Assembly (NCBI RefSeq): GCF_002835935.1
Contig: NZ_PJCF01000004.1
Span: 186,001 to 250,000 of the forward strand
Source of the DNA: Paraglaciecola sp. MB-3u-78
GTDB lineage: Bacteria > Pseudomonadota > Gammaproteobacteria > Enterobacterales > Alteromonadaceae
Length of the DNA stretch: 64,000 nucleotides
Direction of reading: 5' to 3'
Within the stretch, counting starts at the first letter, position 1; each line of letters opens with the position of its first letter. The notes under the pieces are model-generated. The model was not told where the DNA came from. It did not search any database and saw only the letters and a list, made by a program, of their open reading frames with translations. Below, in pieces: positions 36,565 to 44,907 of the stretch. Both the position numbers and the translations under genes were made by a program.

Positions 36565-36652
36565 AAAAAAAAAGCCTGATTTAAAATCAGGCTTAAAATA
36601 AAGAACACACATAAAACTATATATTCAGAGGGGTAGTAACAGCATAAGTTCC
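36565..36652 (-). ncRNA. Candidate small RNA unit A (most diverged copy, downstream of cheV)
   Basis: On the minus strand the unit starts near GGAACTTATG (36652). It carries a C-rich ACCCCTCTGAATATATAG, and ends with a perfect 9-bp stem AAGCCTGAT/ATCAGGCTT (5-nt loop) followed by a T-run. Its flanks differ from copies B-D, while the core from GGAACTTA to the terminator is kept. The region 36388-36855 otherwise contains no gene. Transcription is inferred from structure; the promoter is not identified. Confidence 0.6.
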
Positions 36653-36855
36653 ATTCGTTGTTAATTATTTTTCATAAGTGCTGCCTAAACTCTGACAATA
36701 CGTTTTAGGTTCATCCTCGGAACTAAGTTAAGTGTAAGGTTAATTCGCACTTTTAATTACCAATCACCTTCTTGAACAAAACGAACCAGCCAAGACGTCA
36801 TTGATCGACAAATCTATTAACAACCGACAAATCTAATAACAAATGAAATTCATAT

Positions 36856-37773
36856 TTAAGGTATGGCTTTATTATCTTTAGTCGGATTATTGATAAACTC
36901 AACACCACGCAGCATTGAAAGAACCAATTCTTTTGCGTCGAATTTTGTTAAGGCTTCATTTGCACCGACTTGGTGAGCTTGGCCAACGCTAATTGCACTC
37001 GATAAAGAAGTGTGCAGAATGATATAGGTAGCTGCAAGTTCTGGCGAATTGCGCACTTCAAATGTGAGTTCATAACCGTCTAAACCTGGCATCTCAATAT
37101 CAGAAACTAACAGATTAACCGGATGCCCGTTGGAGGCTTGCTCACGCATATAGGCCAGTGCTTTTTGACCGTCGTCTGTCACATGAAATGGTACATGGAG
37201 CAACTCTAAAACATCGGTTAGTTGCCGCCTAGCTGTCAATGAATCATCAACAACCAAGATATTCATTGGTTTAAGTTGTTCCCGTTGAAAATCAGTAACC
37301 ACAGCCATTGCCGCATGTGGATCGGGTGGGAAAATTTTATTGAGAAGTAACTCAACATCTATTAGTTGGATAAACTCGTCTTCAACCTTGACAGTCCCAG
37401 TAATAAATACACCTGCTCCCAGACTTTTTTCGGGTTGCTTGATTTCACGCCAATTGGTTTCAATTATTTTGTCAATTTGGCTAACAATAAAACCAACTAC
37501 TTTTCGTTGGCAATCGGTCACAACGATAAAAGACTGGTCGAGTTTGCTTTCTGAAATTGGGCCAAGCCCTATCACTTCAGCCATATCGATCACTGCGATA
37601 GTTTTATTACGAATGCTTAACACACCTTTAACCCCTGGTTCTGAGTTAATCATAGCTGTTACAGCTTTATACGGCACCAGCTCTTGGATCTTTAATGTAC
37701 CCAAAGCAAACTGACGGCCATTCTTTAGGCGAAATAGTAATAGCCCTTGTGAGTAGTTAGCTTTAGAGGCCAA
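36856..37773 (-). CDS. cheV: Chemotaxis coupling protein CheV
   Basis: A 305-residue protein with an N-terminal CheW domain (about 5-160, with FALGTLKIQELVPYKAV and VKGVLSIRNKTIAVIDMAEV) and a C-terminal receiver (about 175-295). In the receiver, ILVVDDSLTARRQL supplies the acidic pair and NLLVSDIEMPGLDGYE the phospho-Asp. CheV couples receptors to CheA and may buffer phosphate. No other che gene is near. It lies between unit A and units B-D of the repeated RNA-like family, all on the same strand. Unit B ends about 110 bp upstream of its start. Confidence 0.93.
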   Translation of the reverse strand: MASKANYSQGLLLFRLKNGRQFALGTLKIQELVPYKAVTAMINSEPGVKGVLSIRNKTIAVIDMAEVIGLGPISESKLDQSFIVVTDCQRKVVGFIVSQIDKIIETNWREIKQPEKSLGAGVFITGTVKVEDEFIQLIDVELLLNKIFPPDPHAAMAVVTDFQREQLKPMNILVVDDSLTARRQLTDVLELLHVPFHVTDDGQKALAYMREQASNGHPVNLLVSDIEMPGLDGYELTFEVRNSPELAATYIILHTSLSSAISVGQAHQVGANEALTKFDAKELVLSMLRGVEFINNPTKDNKAIP

Positions 37774-37882
37774 TACTTTCTCCTGTGAATAGAATAATCA
37801 AGATGTACAAGTCGAATCGGCCAAAACAGAATTAACATGAGCGTCCAGTTAATTCCCTGATCGTTGAAGGCGAAAAGTTGTC

Positions 37883-37969
37883 AAAAAAAAGCCTGATAAG
37901 AAATCAGGCTTAAAATGGTAACACACATAAAAACTTTATATTCAAAGGGGATGTCACAGCTTAAGTTCC
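37883..37969 (-). ncRNA. Candidate small RNA unit B
   Basis: On the minus strand it runs from GGAACTTAAGCTGTGAC through a C-rich ATCCCCTTTG to stem AAGCCTGA/TCAGGCTT (37889-37896 and 37904-37911). A run of eight T ends it, about 110 bp before cheV. It is the least C-rich of the tandem copies. Confidence 0.6.
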
Positions 37970-38083
37970 ATTTTGTATTAATTATTTTTCAATCCATCTT
38001 CTCCCATCGCTGACAGAGCATTTTAAGTTAAGCTGCAGAATTAAGAAATTGGACTGGTTGATGTGTTGAAGACAAAAAAGGGC

Positions 38084-38170
38084 AAAAAAAAAGCCTGATA
38101 AGAAATCAGGCTTAAAATGGGAACACACATAAAAACTATATATTCAGAGGGGGAGTCACAGCTTAAGTTC
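38084..38170 (-). ncRNA. Candidate small RNA unit C
   Basis: Minus-strand unit of about 87 nt: GAACTTAAGCTGTGACT, then CTCCCCCTCT (38146-38155), then stem AAGCCTGA/TCAGGCTT (38091-38098 and 38106-38113) and nine T. The C-run is complementary to a Shine-Dalgarno core. Confidence 0.62.
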
Positions 38171-38285
38171 AATTTTTTATTCATTATTTTTCAATCCATG
38201 TTGTCCCATCGCTGACAGAGCATTTTAAGTTAAGCTGCAGAATTAAGAAATTGGGCTGGTTGATGTGTTGAAGACAAAAAAGGGC

Positions 38286-38372
38286 AAAAAAAAAGCCTGA
38301 TAAGAAATCAGGCTTAAAATGGGAACACACATAAACACTGTATATTCAGAGGGGGAGTCACAGCTTAAGTTC
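38286..38372 (-). ncRNA. Candidate small RNA unit D
   Basis: Almost the same as unit C, with the same C-run, stem (38293-38300 and 38308-38315) and nine-T tail. The small differences cluster in the AT-rich middle (CATAAACACTGTATATT instead of CATAAAAACTATATATT, plus strand). Confidence 0.62.
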
Positions 38373-38649
38373 AATTTTTGTATTAATTATTTTTCAGTCC
38401 ATGTTGTCCCATCGCTGACAGAGCGTTTTAAGTTTAGCTGTAGAATAATATGTGGAATCTCTTTAAGTATTACGACCCCAAAAGGCTAGGAAGCTATCTA
38501 TCTCATCACTAAATCGTTAGTAATCGATGTTGGCTCGTGGCAACCTAAAAATTAACGAAATTCCTGTTGGTTTGAAACACTGGGGGAAGATCCCGTCTCC
38601 AGTAGATTTAAGCTAGTTTAAAATCGTAAATTTTATTCATGGCTAAAAC

Positions 38650-39348
38650 TCAAGCATCCAAATACCCACTCAAATCCTGGTATTGCTGGATTACACGCTG
38701 TGATCCACCTTCAAATATAACCCCATTCAATTCCCCTTTTAATACAAGTGAATTACCTTGCAACAACAAAGCTCCTCCTTCACGAATTCCAATCACTGGC
38801 ATCTCTGGATTTAATATACAAAACTCCTGAATACGTTGAGCCCGCTTTTCACCGTTGTGCCCAGGAGCTTGATAGTCGGTGTAGTGGGGATTGAGTTGAA
38901 AAGGTACTAAGTTGAGTGCTGCAAAACTAGGTGGTTGTACTATGGGCATGTCGTTGGTGGTGCGAATGCTATTACCGCAGATGTTTGAGCCTGCGCTCCA
39001 ACCCACATAAGGTGTGCCCTTGTTGACTTGGCTTTTTATTTTGCCGAGTAAGTCTTGATGATACAACTCGTTGAGTAAATTAAAGGTGTTACCGCCACCT
39101 ACTAATATGGCTTGAGCGTTTTCTAATGCTTGATGGGCGTTTGCGTATTGATGAATACCTTTTACTTGATAGCCGGGTAGGGCATGTTGCACTTTAGTTG
39201 TGTAGTCGTCCCAACTGACTGATACGCCAGCAAATGGAATAAAGAGTAGTTCTTTTATATTGGGTAAATGTTGATTAAGCATGGGTATAGCATGCTGTAG
39301 GTAATCTTCATTGGCCACTCTAGAACTGCTTAGCATGAGTACATTCAT
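38650..39348 (-). CDS. pepE: Dipeptidase E (alpha-aspartyl dipeptidase)
   Basis: A 232-residue serine peptidase of family S51 that hydrolyses Asp-X dipeptides in the cytoplasm. The nucleophile Ser is in TPYVGWSAGSNICG, preceded by ILVGGGNTFNLL. The IRTTNDMPIVQPP and LVPFQLNPHYTDYQ segments complete the active site. Length equals E. coli PepE within a few residues. The stretch 38448-38649 between the repeat array and its stop holds no gene. Confidence 0.94.
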   Translation of the reverse strand: MNVLMLSSSRVANEDYLQHAIPMLNQHLPNIKELLFIPFAGVSVSWDDYTTKVQHALPGYQVKGIHQYANAHQALENAQAILVGGGNTFNLLNELYHQDLLGKIKSQVNKGTPYVGWSAGSNICGNSIRTTNDMPIVQPPSFAALNLVPFQLNPHYTDYQAPGHNGEKRAQRIQEFCILNPEMPVIGIREGGALLLQGNSLVLKGELNGVIFEGGSQRVIQQYQDLSGYLDA

Positions 39349-39430
39349 TTTAAATTAATCCGTTTTACCACTAGACGCACAATTATAGACAGCTAGAATA
39401 CTTTGCATAGGAAAAGTCTTAGGAAAACCA

Positions 39431-39904
39431 ATGGCAGCTAACACAACTTCAGTACTTTTTGTTTGTTTAGGTAATATTTGTAGGTCGCCCAGCGCTGAAG
39501 CTGTTTTTAAGAAAAAAGCAGCTGACATGGGGTTGATTCTCGAAATCGACTCTGCTGGCACGGCGGGTTATCACAAAGGAGTTGCGCCAGACAAACGTTC
39601 CCAAGCAGTGGGTATGGAAAGGGGTTATAGTTTTAAAGGATTAAAGTGTCGAAAAGTGGTGGTTCAAGACTTTGAAAAGTTTGATTATATTTTGGGTATG
39701 GATAACCAAAACATCGAAAATTTGTTAAAAGATTGCCCTGAAGAGTTTCAACATAAGGTGTCATTACTTTTAAGCTTTGGTGCATCTGAAGAACAAGAAG
39801 TGCCTGACCCTTATTACGGCGGCAAAGGCGGTTTTGAATATGTTTTAGATCTCATTGAACAAGGGGCTGATGGCTTTATTGAGCATCTTAAATCTACTGC
39901 GTAA
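39431..39904 (+). CDS. Low-molecular-weight protein-tyrosine phosphatase
   Basis: A 157-residue phosphatase. The P-loop is VLFVCLGNICRSPSAE (Cys-x5-Arg-Ser), and the general acid Asp is in VPDPYYGGKGGFE. The pattern is that of the eukaryote-like LMW-PTP group rather than the Wzb polysaccharide type, and no wzc/capsule genes are nearby. Possible substrates are protein phosphotyrosine or small phosphoesters. It is divergent from pepE. Confidence 0.92.
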   Translation: MAANTTSVLFVCLGNICRSPSAEAVFKKKAADMGLILEIDSAGTAGYHKGVAPDKRSQAVGMERGYSFKGLKCRKVVVQDFEKFDYILGMDNQNIENLLKDCPEEFQHKVSLLLSFGASEEQEVPDPYYGGKGGFEYVLDLIEQGADGFIEHLKSTA

Positions 39905-40039
39905 TAAGTTAGCTATTTATATTTCAAAAATAAACGCATTTGTGATTGAAGTTTCCGCTCATACCCTCTAAATTCTCGTCCCAGTTTGTCGGTACAGTTT
40001 CTAATCGACTACCTTACATCTATTTTACAAGGAAAAATC

Positions 40040-41383
40040 GTGAGTCATTGGCAACCAGATAGTTGGCGTTCAAAGCCCATTTTGCAACAACCTACCTATG
40101 AAGATAAACAACACCTTAAACAGGTTGAAGATACTCTTGGCGGTTATCCTCCTTTGGTGTTTGCTGCTGAAACTCGTGCTCTTTATAAGCAGTTAGGTGA
40201 TGTAGCAGAAGGTAACGGTTTCTTATTGCAAGGTGGCGATTGCGCTGAATCTTTTGATGAATTTAACGCACCAAAAATTCGTGATACGTTTAAAGTTATT
40301 TTGCAAATGGCCATAGTGCTGACCTATGCGGGTCGTTGTCCGGTGATTAAAGTGGCTCGAATGGCAGGGCAGTATGCTAAGCCTCGTTCAGGTGATTTTG
40401 AAACAATTGATGGCGTGTCTTTACCTAGCTATCGTGGCGATATTATTAACAGTTTTGAATTTACAGAAGCATCACGTAGGCCTGATCCCCAGCGGATGAT
40501 TGAAGCTTATCATCGTGGTGCGTCTACTCTCAATTTATTGCGTGCTTTTGCTCAGGGTGGTTTAGCTGATTTACATGAAGTGAATCGCTGGAATATGGCG
40601 TTTGTAGAAAATAATCCTTTAAAAGATCGTTATCATGACTTAGCTATGCGCATTCAAGATTCGTTAGAATTTATGAATGTCATGGGGATTAATTCAACCA
40701 ACACACCTACTTTACATGAAACTAGCTTGTATACCTCTCATGAGGCTTTGCTACTGAACTACGAACAAGCTTTGACTCGTGTCGATACCTTAACGGGTAA
40801 GTGGTACAACTGTTCGGCACATATGTTGTGGATTGGTGAACGAACTCGTCAACTTGATCATGCACACTTGGAGTTTTTCCGCGGCATTCACAACCCTATT
40901 GGTGTGAAAGTAGGGCCTAGTATGCAAGAAGATGAATTAATTCAGCTGATTGATGCTCTCAACCCAAGTAATGAACCTGGTCGCTTGACTTTGATCACCC
41001 GTATGGGCGCAGACAAGCTTGAGCAGAACTTACCTAAACTGTTACGCCGAGTGAAACAAGAAGGCCGTAAAGTGGTGTGGAGCTCTGATCCTATGCATGG
41101 CAACACCTTTAAAGCTTCAAGCGGTTATAAAACTCGTAACTTCGACGCTATTCTCCGTGAAATTCAACAGTTTTTTTCTGCACATAAAGCCGAAGGCACA
41201 CATGCAGGTGGTATTCACTTAGAGATGACAGGGCAACATGTGACTGAGTGCACAGGTGGCGCTTACAAAATTAGTGATGACGATTTAGCTCAAGCCTATA
41301 AAACTCAATGTGATCCGCGATTAAATGCTGATCAAGTATTAGAAATGGCGTTTCTTGTGGCTGACCATTTGCGAGACGCATAA
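40040..41383 (+). CDS. 3-deoxy-7-phosphoheptulonate synthase, class II (DAHP synthase)
   Basis: A 447-residue class II (plant-like) DAHP synthase, first enzyme of the shikimate pathway (PEP plus erythrose 4-phosphate). It starts at GTG 40040 with AAGGA upstream and the typical [13 protein letters not shown]. Conserved regions are [14 protein letters not shown] (metal Cys), [41 protein letters not shown] and [13 protein letters not shown], then [15 protein letters not shown]. An upstream TTG at 39986 is open but has no family support. Chorismate-linked feedback cannot be judged. A weak GC hairpin follows at about 41398. Confidence 0.95.
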   Translation: MSHWQPDSWRSKPILQQPTYEDKQHLKQVEDTLGGYPPLVFAAETRALYKQLGDVAEGNGFLLQGGDCAESFDEFNAPKIRDTFKVILQMAIVLTYAGRCPVIKVARMAGQYAKPRSGDFETIDGVSLPSYRGDIINSFEFTEASRRPDPQRMIEAYHRGASTLNLLRAFAQGGLADLHEVNRWNMAFVENNPLKDRYHDLAMRIQDSLEFMNVMGINSTNTPTLHETSLYTSHEALLLNYEQALTRVDTLTGKWYNCSAHMLWIGERTRQLDHAHLEFFRGIHNPIGVKVGPSMQEDELIQLIDALNPSNEPGRLTLITRMGADKLEQNLPKLLRRVKQEGRKVVWSSDPMHGNTFKASSGYKTRNFDAILREIQQFFSAHKAEGTHAGGIHLEMTGQHVTECTGGAYKISDDDLAQAYKTQCDPRLNADQVLEMAFLVADHLRDA

Positions 41384-41445
41384 AAAGACTAAAATATGCC
41401 GCTTTGCGATGTGTCTGATTGCAATGCGGCTGCTTAAAATGTTAT

Positions 41446-41464
41446 AAATGATAATCGTTTGTAT
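41446..41464. promoter_or_regulatory. Fur-box-like site upstream of feoA
   Basis: The segment contains ATGATAATC, a perfect half of the Fur consensus, with a weaker second half (GTTTGT). It ends about 25 bp before the feoA ATG, where iron-dependent repression would be expected. Confidence 0.5.
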
Positions 41465-41489
41465 TTGCATTTTATGATCAGGTAATCGT

Positions 41490-41720
41490 ATGACTCTTTG
41501 GGAAATCAAAAAAAATCAATCTGCATTTATCGACAGTCTTGATCCCAATCTTATTCCCGCAGTATTTGAACGTCTAAATGAAATGGGTTTTGCCGCAGGT
41601 CAAATAATTCAATGTCTGCGTCGAAGTCCTTTAAAAGGCCCTCTAGTATTACAGGTTGGTGATTGTGTTTATTCTTTAGAGCAAAGCATTGCGGACCGTA
41701 TCAATATTAGTGTGGCTTAA
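41490..41720 (+). CDS. feoA: FeoA family protein
   Basis: A 76-residue SH3-like cytoplasmic protein needed for full FeoB activity. It shows RLNEMGFAAGQIIQCLRRSP followed by GPLVLQVGDCVYSLEQSIADRI, the usual FeoA fold. It lies 113 bp before feoB on the same strand, behind a Fur-like site. No feoC is seen. Confidence 0.9.
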   Translation: MTLWEIKKNQSAFIDSLDPNLIPAVFERLNEMGFAAGQIIQCLRRSPLKGPLVLQVGDCVYSLEQSIADRINISVA

Positions 41721-41833
41721 TAGGGATGTTTGTGTTGCTCATGTTAGCTGTTTTCACTCTATGTTGATGCTTGTTTTTTGTTGCCTCTAATGCCAACCAA
41801 CTTACTACCTTTATTCCCTCTGAAAGGCACCCA

Positions 41834-43648
41834 ATGAAAAATATCATCTTGGTTGGTAAACCCAATTCTGGCAAGAGCCTGTTGTTTAACCAGCTAACAG
41901 GAATGCGCCAAAAAGTGGCTAACTTTCCTGGCGTTACGGTTGAGTTAAAAAGTGGCAAGTTTGACGAATACCAATTGATAGACTTTCCTGGTACCTATTC
42001 ATTAAAAAGCTTGTCAAAAGACGAAGAGCTTGCCATCGAAAAGTTGCATGAGGCGATGCACAGTGATGCTACTTCGATAATTGTGTGTAATTTAGATGCA
42101 ACCCGTTTAGAACGCAGTTTGGTGTTTGGACTACAAGTAAGGGATTTAGCGTTTGAACATAACAAAGGGGTGATTTTTGCGCTGAATATGATTGACGAAG
42201 TGCAACGTTTTAGTCATCACATTGATACCGACAAATTAGCCCAAGATCTAGGTTGTGCGGTTTTTGCCCTTTCAGCTAAAACCTTAATTGGTTTGCATGA
42301 ATTCAAACTCGGACTTATCGATGCGGCTAAACATTCACAGAATTTTGTGCCAAATAAAACTAACGATGCACAGATGCCATTGTTAGAAATAAGCCGAGAA
42401 TTATCTCGTCGCTATGGCATCAGGGCTGATGTGGTTTTGAAACAGCAAAATAAAATTGATGATTTTTTGTTAAACAGTGTTTTTGGTGGATTGATGTTTT
42501 TAAGCATCATGTTTTTGTTGTTTCAGAGTATTTTTACTTGGGCCAGCCCATTAATGGATGGGGTTGAAACCATCATGACTGAGTTGGCGATGCTCAGTAG
42601 TCAAGTTCTTCCTGCTGGGGTAGTAAACGACTTTGTCACCGACGCTATGTTTGGTGGTGTTGGCTCATTTTTGGTTTTTGTGCCGCAAATAATGGTGCTT
42701 ACTTTGATCATTGGCTTGCTGGAAGATAGCGGGTATTTGGCTAGAGCAGCATTAATTTGTCATAAACCTTTAAGTTATTTTGGTTTATCAGGTAGAAGTT
42801 TCATCCCTTATTTGTCCGGACATGCCTGCGCTATTCCCGCTATTATGGCAGCGCGAACGATAGAATCACCGCGAAAGCGCCTTATTACTATGATGACCAT
42901 TCCGTTGATGTCATGTTCGGCTCGTTTACCTGTATATGCTTTGTTAATTGCGGTGTTGATCCCCGACACACAATATCTAGGTGGACTGATAAACTTGCAA
43001 GGTATTACTTTCTTTATTTTGTATTTTATTGGTATCTCAACAGCATTATTGGTCAGTACCTTACTGACTAAACTGACTGATTTAGATAAAGATAAGGCAG
43101 AGATGCCGTTTATATTAGAATTACCAACCTATCGTTTACCTCATTGGAAACCCCTGATCCATAGAGTGTTAAGCAGTGCTAAGCAGTTTATCAGACGGGC
43201 CGCACCCATTATTTTTATGGTCTCAGTCATCATATGGGTTTTAGGCTATTTTCCACAAAATGGTGATTTACAGTCATCATATTTGGCGTCGATTGGGCAA
43301 TGGATTGAACCAATATTCGAACCCTTAGGATTAGATTGGCGTTATGGTGTGGCGATATTAGTGTCATTTTTAGCGCGAGAGGTATTTGTTGGCGCACTGG
43401 GTACTTTATTTGGTATTCAAGGCGCAGATGAAAATATAGCAGGATTGGCTGCCAATATTCAGCAAGATGGTCTAGCCCTAGGGGCAGGCATCGGTCTGAT
43501 GTTGTTTTATGTGGTGGCACTGCAATGTGTTGCTACAGTGGCCACGATTAAAGGTGAAACCGGTAGTGGCAAAATAGCCTGGGGATTATTTGTGAGTTAC
43601 GGATTGCTGGCCTATTTCATCGCATGGATTGCGGCTAGTTTTATCTAA
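41834..43648 (+). CDS. feoB: Ferrous iron transporter FeoB
   Basis: A 604-residue Fe(II) transporter: an N-terminal G domain, then a membrane domain of about nine helices. P-loop VGKPNSGKSLLFNQLTG, G3 LIDFPGTYSL and G4 ALNMIDEV are intact. Gate motifs in the membrane part include LEDSGYLARAA, SCSARLPVYALLI and FLAREVFVGALGTLF. It is shorter than E. coli FeoB (773), a size seen in many marine bacteria. ATG 41834 with GAAAGG upstream is chosen over 41771 because it begins at the G domain. Confidence 0.94.
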   Translation: MKNIILVGKPNSGKSLLFNQLTGMRQKVANFPGVTVELKSGKFDEYQLIDFPGTYSLKSLSKDEELAIEKLHEAMHSDATSIIVCNLDATRLERSLVFGLQVRDLAFEHNKGVIFALNMIDEVQRFSHHIDTDKLAQDLGCAVFALSAKTLIGLHEFKLGLIDAAKHSQNFVPNKTNDAQMPLLEISRELSRRYGIRADVVLKQQNKIDDFLLNSVFGGLMFLSIMFLLFQSIFTWASPLMDGVETIMTELAMLSSQVLPAGVVNDFVTDAMFGGVGSFLVFVPQIMVLTLIIGLLEDSGYLARAALICHKPLSYFGLSGRSFIPYLSGHACAIPAIMAARTIESPRKRLITMMTIPLMSCSARLPVYALLIAVLIPDTQYLGGLINLQGITFFILYFIGISTALLVSTLLTKLTDLDKDKAEMPFILELPTYRLPHWKPLIHRVLSSAKQFIRRAAPIIFMVSVIIWVLGYFPQNGDLQSSYLASIGQWIEPIFEPLGLDWRYGVAILVSFLAREVFVGALGTLFGIQGADENIAGLAANIQQDGLALGAGIGLMLFYVVALQCVATVATIKGETGSGKIAWGLFVSYGLLAYFIAWIAASFI

Positions 43649-43649
43649 C

Positions 43650-44123
43650 TTACTGTAATAGATCGGCTTCTATTTTGAAAAACTCATCCGTTGCATTCAC
43701 TAAGGATGTGGCGGTCAGTTTCGGTACACCATAGACTTGGGTTTTACAGCCATATTTTTTACTCACTTTTTTGAGCAATAAATCAAAATCCCCGTCACCG
43801 GACAATAAAACAATGGTATCTGCATCTTCTGCCGCTTCTAACACATCTATCGCTATGCCTACATCCCAATCGCCTTTGGCTGAACCATCGCTGCGTTGGA
43901 TATAAGGTTTTAATTTAATATCAAAGCCAATGTGTTTGAGTGCGCTTTGAAACTTTTGCTGTTGTTCATCACCTTTATCAATAGCATAAGCATTGGCCAT
44001 AATAATGTCGCCTTGGTGTTGAATATGTTGCCAGAATCGACGGTAATTAAATTGGCGAGAGTAGGCTTGGCGAGTGGTGTAGTAGATATTTTGTACGTCA
44101 ACAAAGATGGCGATTTTTTCCAA
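43650..44123 (-). CDS. NYN domain protein (LabA/DUF88-like)
   Basis: A 157-residue protein with the PIN-like NYN nuclease fold. The acidic residues expected at the metal site are seen in IFVDVQNIYY, GDWDVGIAIDVLE and LLSGDGDFDLLLKKV. Family members are putative RNases; LabA of cyanobacteria is linked to clock output. No partner is apparent. Its stop lies 2 bp from the convergent feoB stop, so the two genes share an end point without a visible terminator. Confidence 0.87.
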   Translation of the reverse strand: MEKIAIFVDVQNIYYTTRQAYSRQFNYRRFWQHIQHQGDIIMANAYAIDKGDEQQQKFQSALKHIGFDIKLKPYIQRSDGSAKGDWDVGIAIDVLEAAEDADTIVLLSGDGDFDLLLKKVSKKYGCKTQVYGVPKLTATSLVNATDEFFKIEADLLQ

Positions 44124-44558
44124 AGTAGATCACTCGTAATTAATAAACTGAACCAATGATAACATCTTTAATGTTTTGAATAATGTGCAGGTAGTTGACC
44201 ATTTAGTCTAATTAACAGTTGACTAATTAATAAAAGGTAAGTATGTTGCTCTTCGGTTTGTAGAATATCTTCAATACAAACCTCCAATGTTATGTCTTTC
44301 CTTGATCCAGTCAGCCAACATTAAAAACGTAATCTTTAGGTAGCGCCGTATAGGTAAAGACCAAAGAATTACAATAACAAGCTGAATTATCGTACGACGA
44401 ATTAATGGGCATTAAACATCGTAGCAAACAATATTTGCAGGTGTCTCATCGAACAAAAAACTTAAGGTTTTAGTAGTATCGTCAAAACTGTAATGAGCTT
44501 ATTTTTAGTTTTAACTATTGATGGCTTCTTTTTTTGAAGCACAAAATAGTCATATTTA
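44124..44558. other. Intergenic region, about 435 bp
   Basis: AT-rich, with no convincing gene. It holds a small inverted pair (AGTTGACCATTTAGTC and the related GTTGACTAATTA near 44190-44220) and a short hairpin GCTTC/GAAGC around a T-run near 44527. It should contain the promoters for the NYN gene (minus) and the 60-residue gene (plus), but none stands out. Confidence 0.4.
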
Positions 44559-44741
44559 ATGAGTTTTATTATGTCTTATACATATAACGGAACACAGATT
44601 TCGGTAATGTGCCCAGTGCACAACATTTCTGTGAACAAACATAAAGTGGCATTTGCCGACAAATGTGGCCAGAAAATGGGCACCTTCGCAAATACCTCTG
44701 AAGCAAAACAATTTGTCTCTTGGTTACTTAATATAAAGTAG
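44559..44741 (+). CDS. 60-residue protein of unknown function
   Basis: A short polar protein with MSYTYNGTQISVMCPVH near its start, then DKCGQKMGTFANTSEAKQF and an end in WLLNIK. Two cysteines and a CPVH-like element could bind metal, though the pattern is not a recognised zinc ribbon. The start may be ATG 44559 or ATG 44571. A good terminator 60 bp downstream supports a real transcription unit. I do not recognise a family. Confidence 0.55.
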   Translation: MSFIMSYTYNGTQISVMCPVHNISVNKHKVAFADKCGQKMGTFANTSEAKQFVSWLLNIK

Positions 44742-44799
44742 CCAAGACAGCTACGAGACTCGTGTTACGAGCGATTAGCTAAAGACAAAAAAATAAATA

Positions 44800-44833
44800 A
44801 AGGCATCATTCTTAACAAATGATGCCTTTTTTG
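44800..44833 (+). terminator. Terminator after the 60-residue gene
   Basis: Stem AAGGCATCATT/AATGATGCCTT (11 bp, 7-nt loop) followed by TTTTTTGTTT. Confidence 0.85.
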
Positions 44834-44867
44834 TTTGACAATAAAAAGTAACTTGAAAACATATTTT

Positions 44868-44897
44868 CGAAGCTCGAAGCTCGAAGCTCGAAGCTCG
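44868..44897. repeat. Heptamer tandem repeat (CGAAGCT, four copies)
   Basis: Four perfect copies of CGAAGCT plus two extra bases, placed 10 bp beyond the ybiT stop. Each junction creates a palindromic AGCTCGA-like motif. It is a short polymorphic-type repeat. Confidence 0.8.
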
Positions 44898-44907
44898 TTT
44901 GCTATCG

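Larger units (their letters stand above)
37866..38447 (-). repeat. Tandem array of three about 201-bp units (B, C, D)
   Basis: Three near-identical units follow one another with a period of 201-202 bp (the A-runs start at 37883, 38084 and 38286). Units C and D differ at only a few positions; B is slightly more diverged. Each unit holds the terminator stem AAGCCTGA/TCAGGCTT, the C-rich segment and a CCCATCGCTGACAGAGC block. A fourth copy (A) lies beyond cheV at 36565. Confidence 0.9.

Noticed and set aside
37883-38372. CRISPR array
   Set aside because: The units are about 200 bp with no short repeat-spacer alternation and no cas genes nearby; they are long tandem repeats with terminators.
41398-41431. 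Terminator after the DAHP synthase gene
   Set aside because: A GCCGC/GCGGC hairpin is present, but there is no T-run and the stem is interrupted; not strong enough to call.
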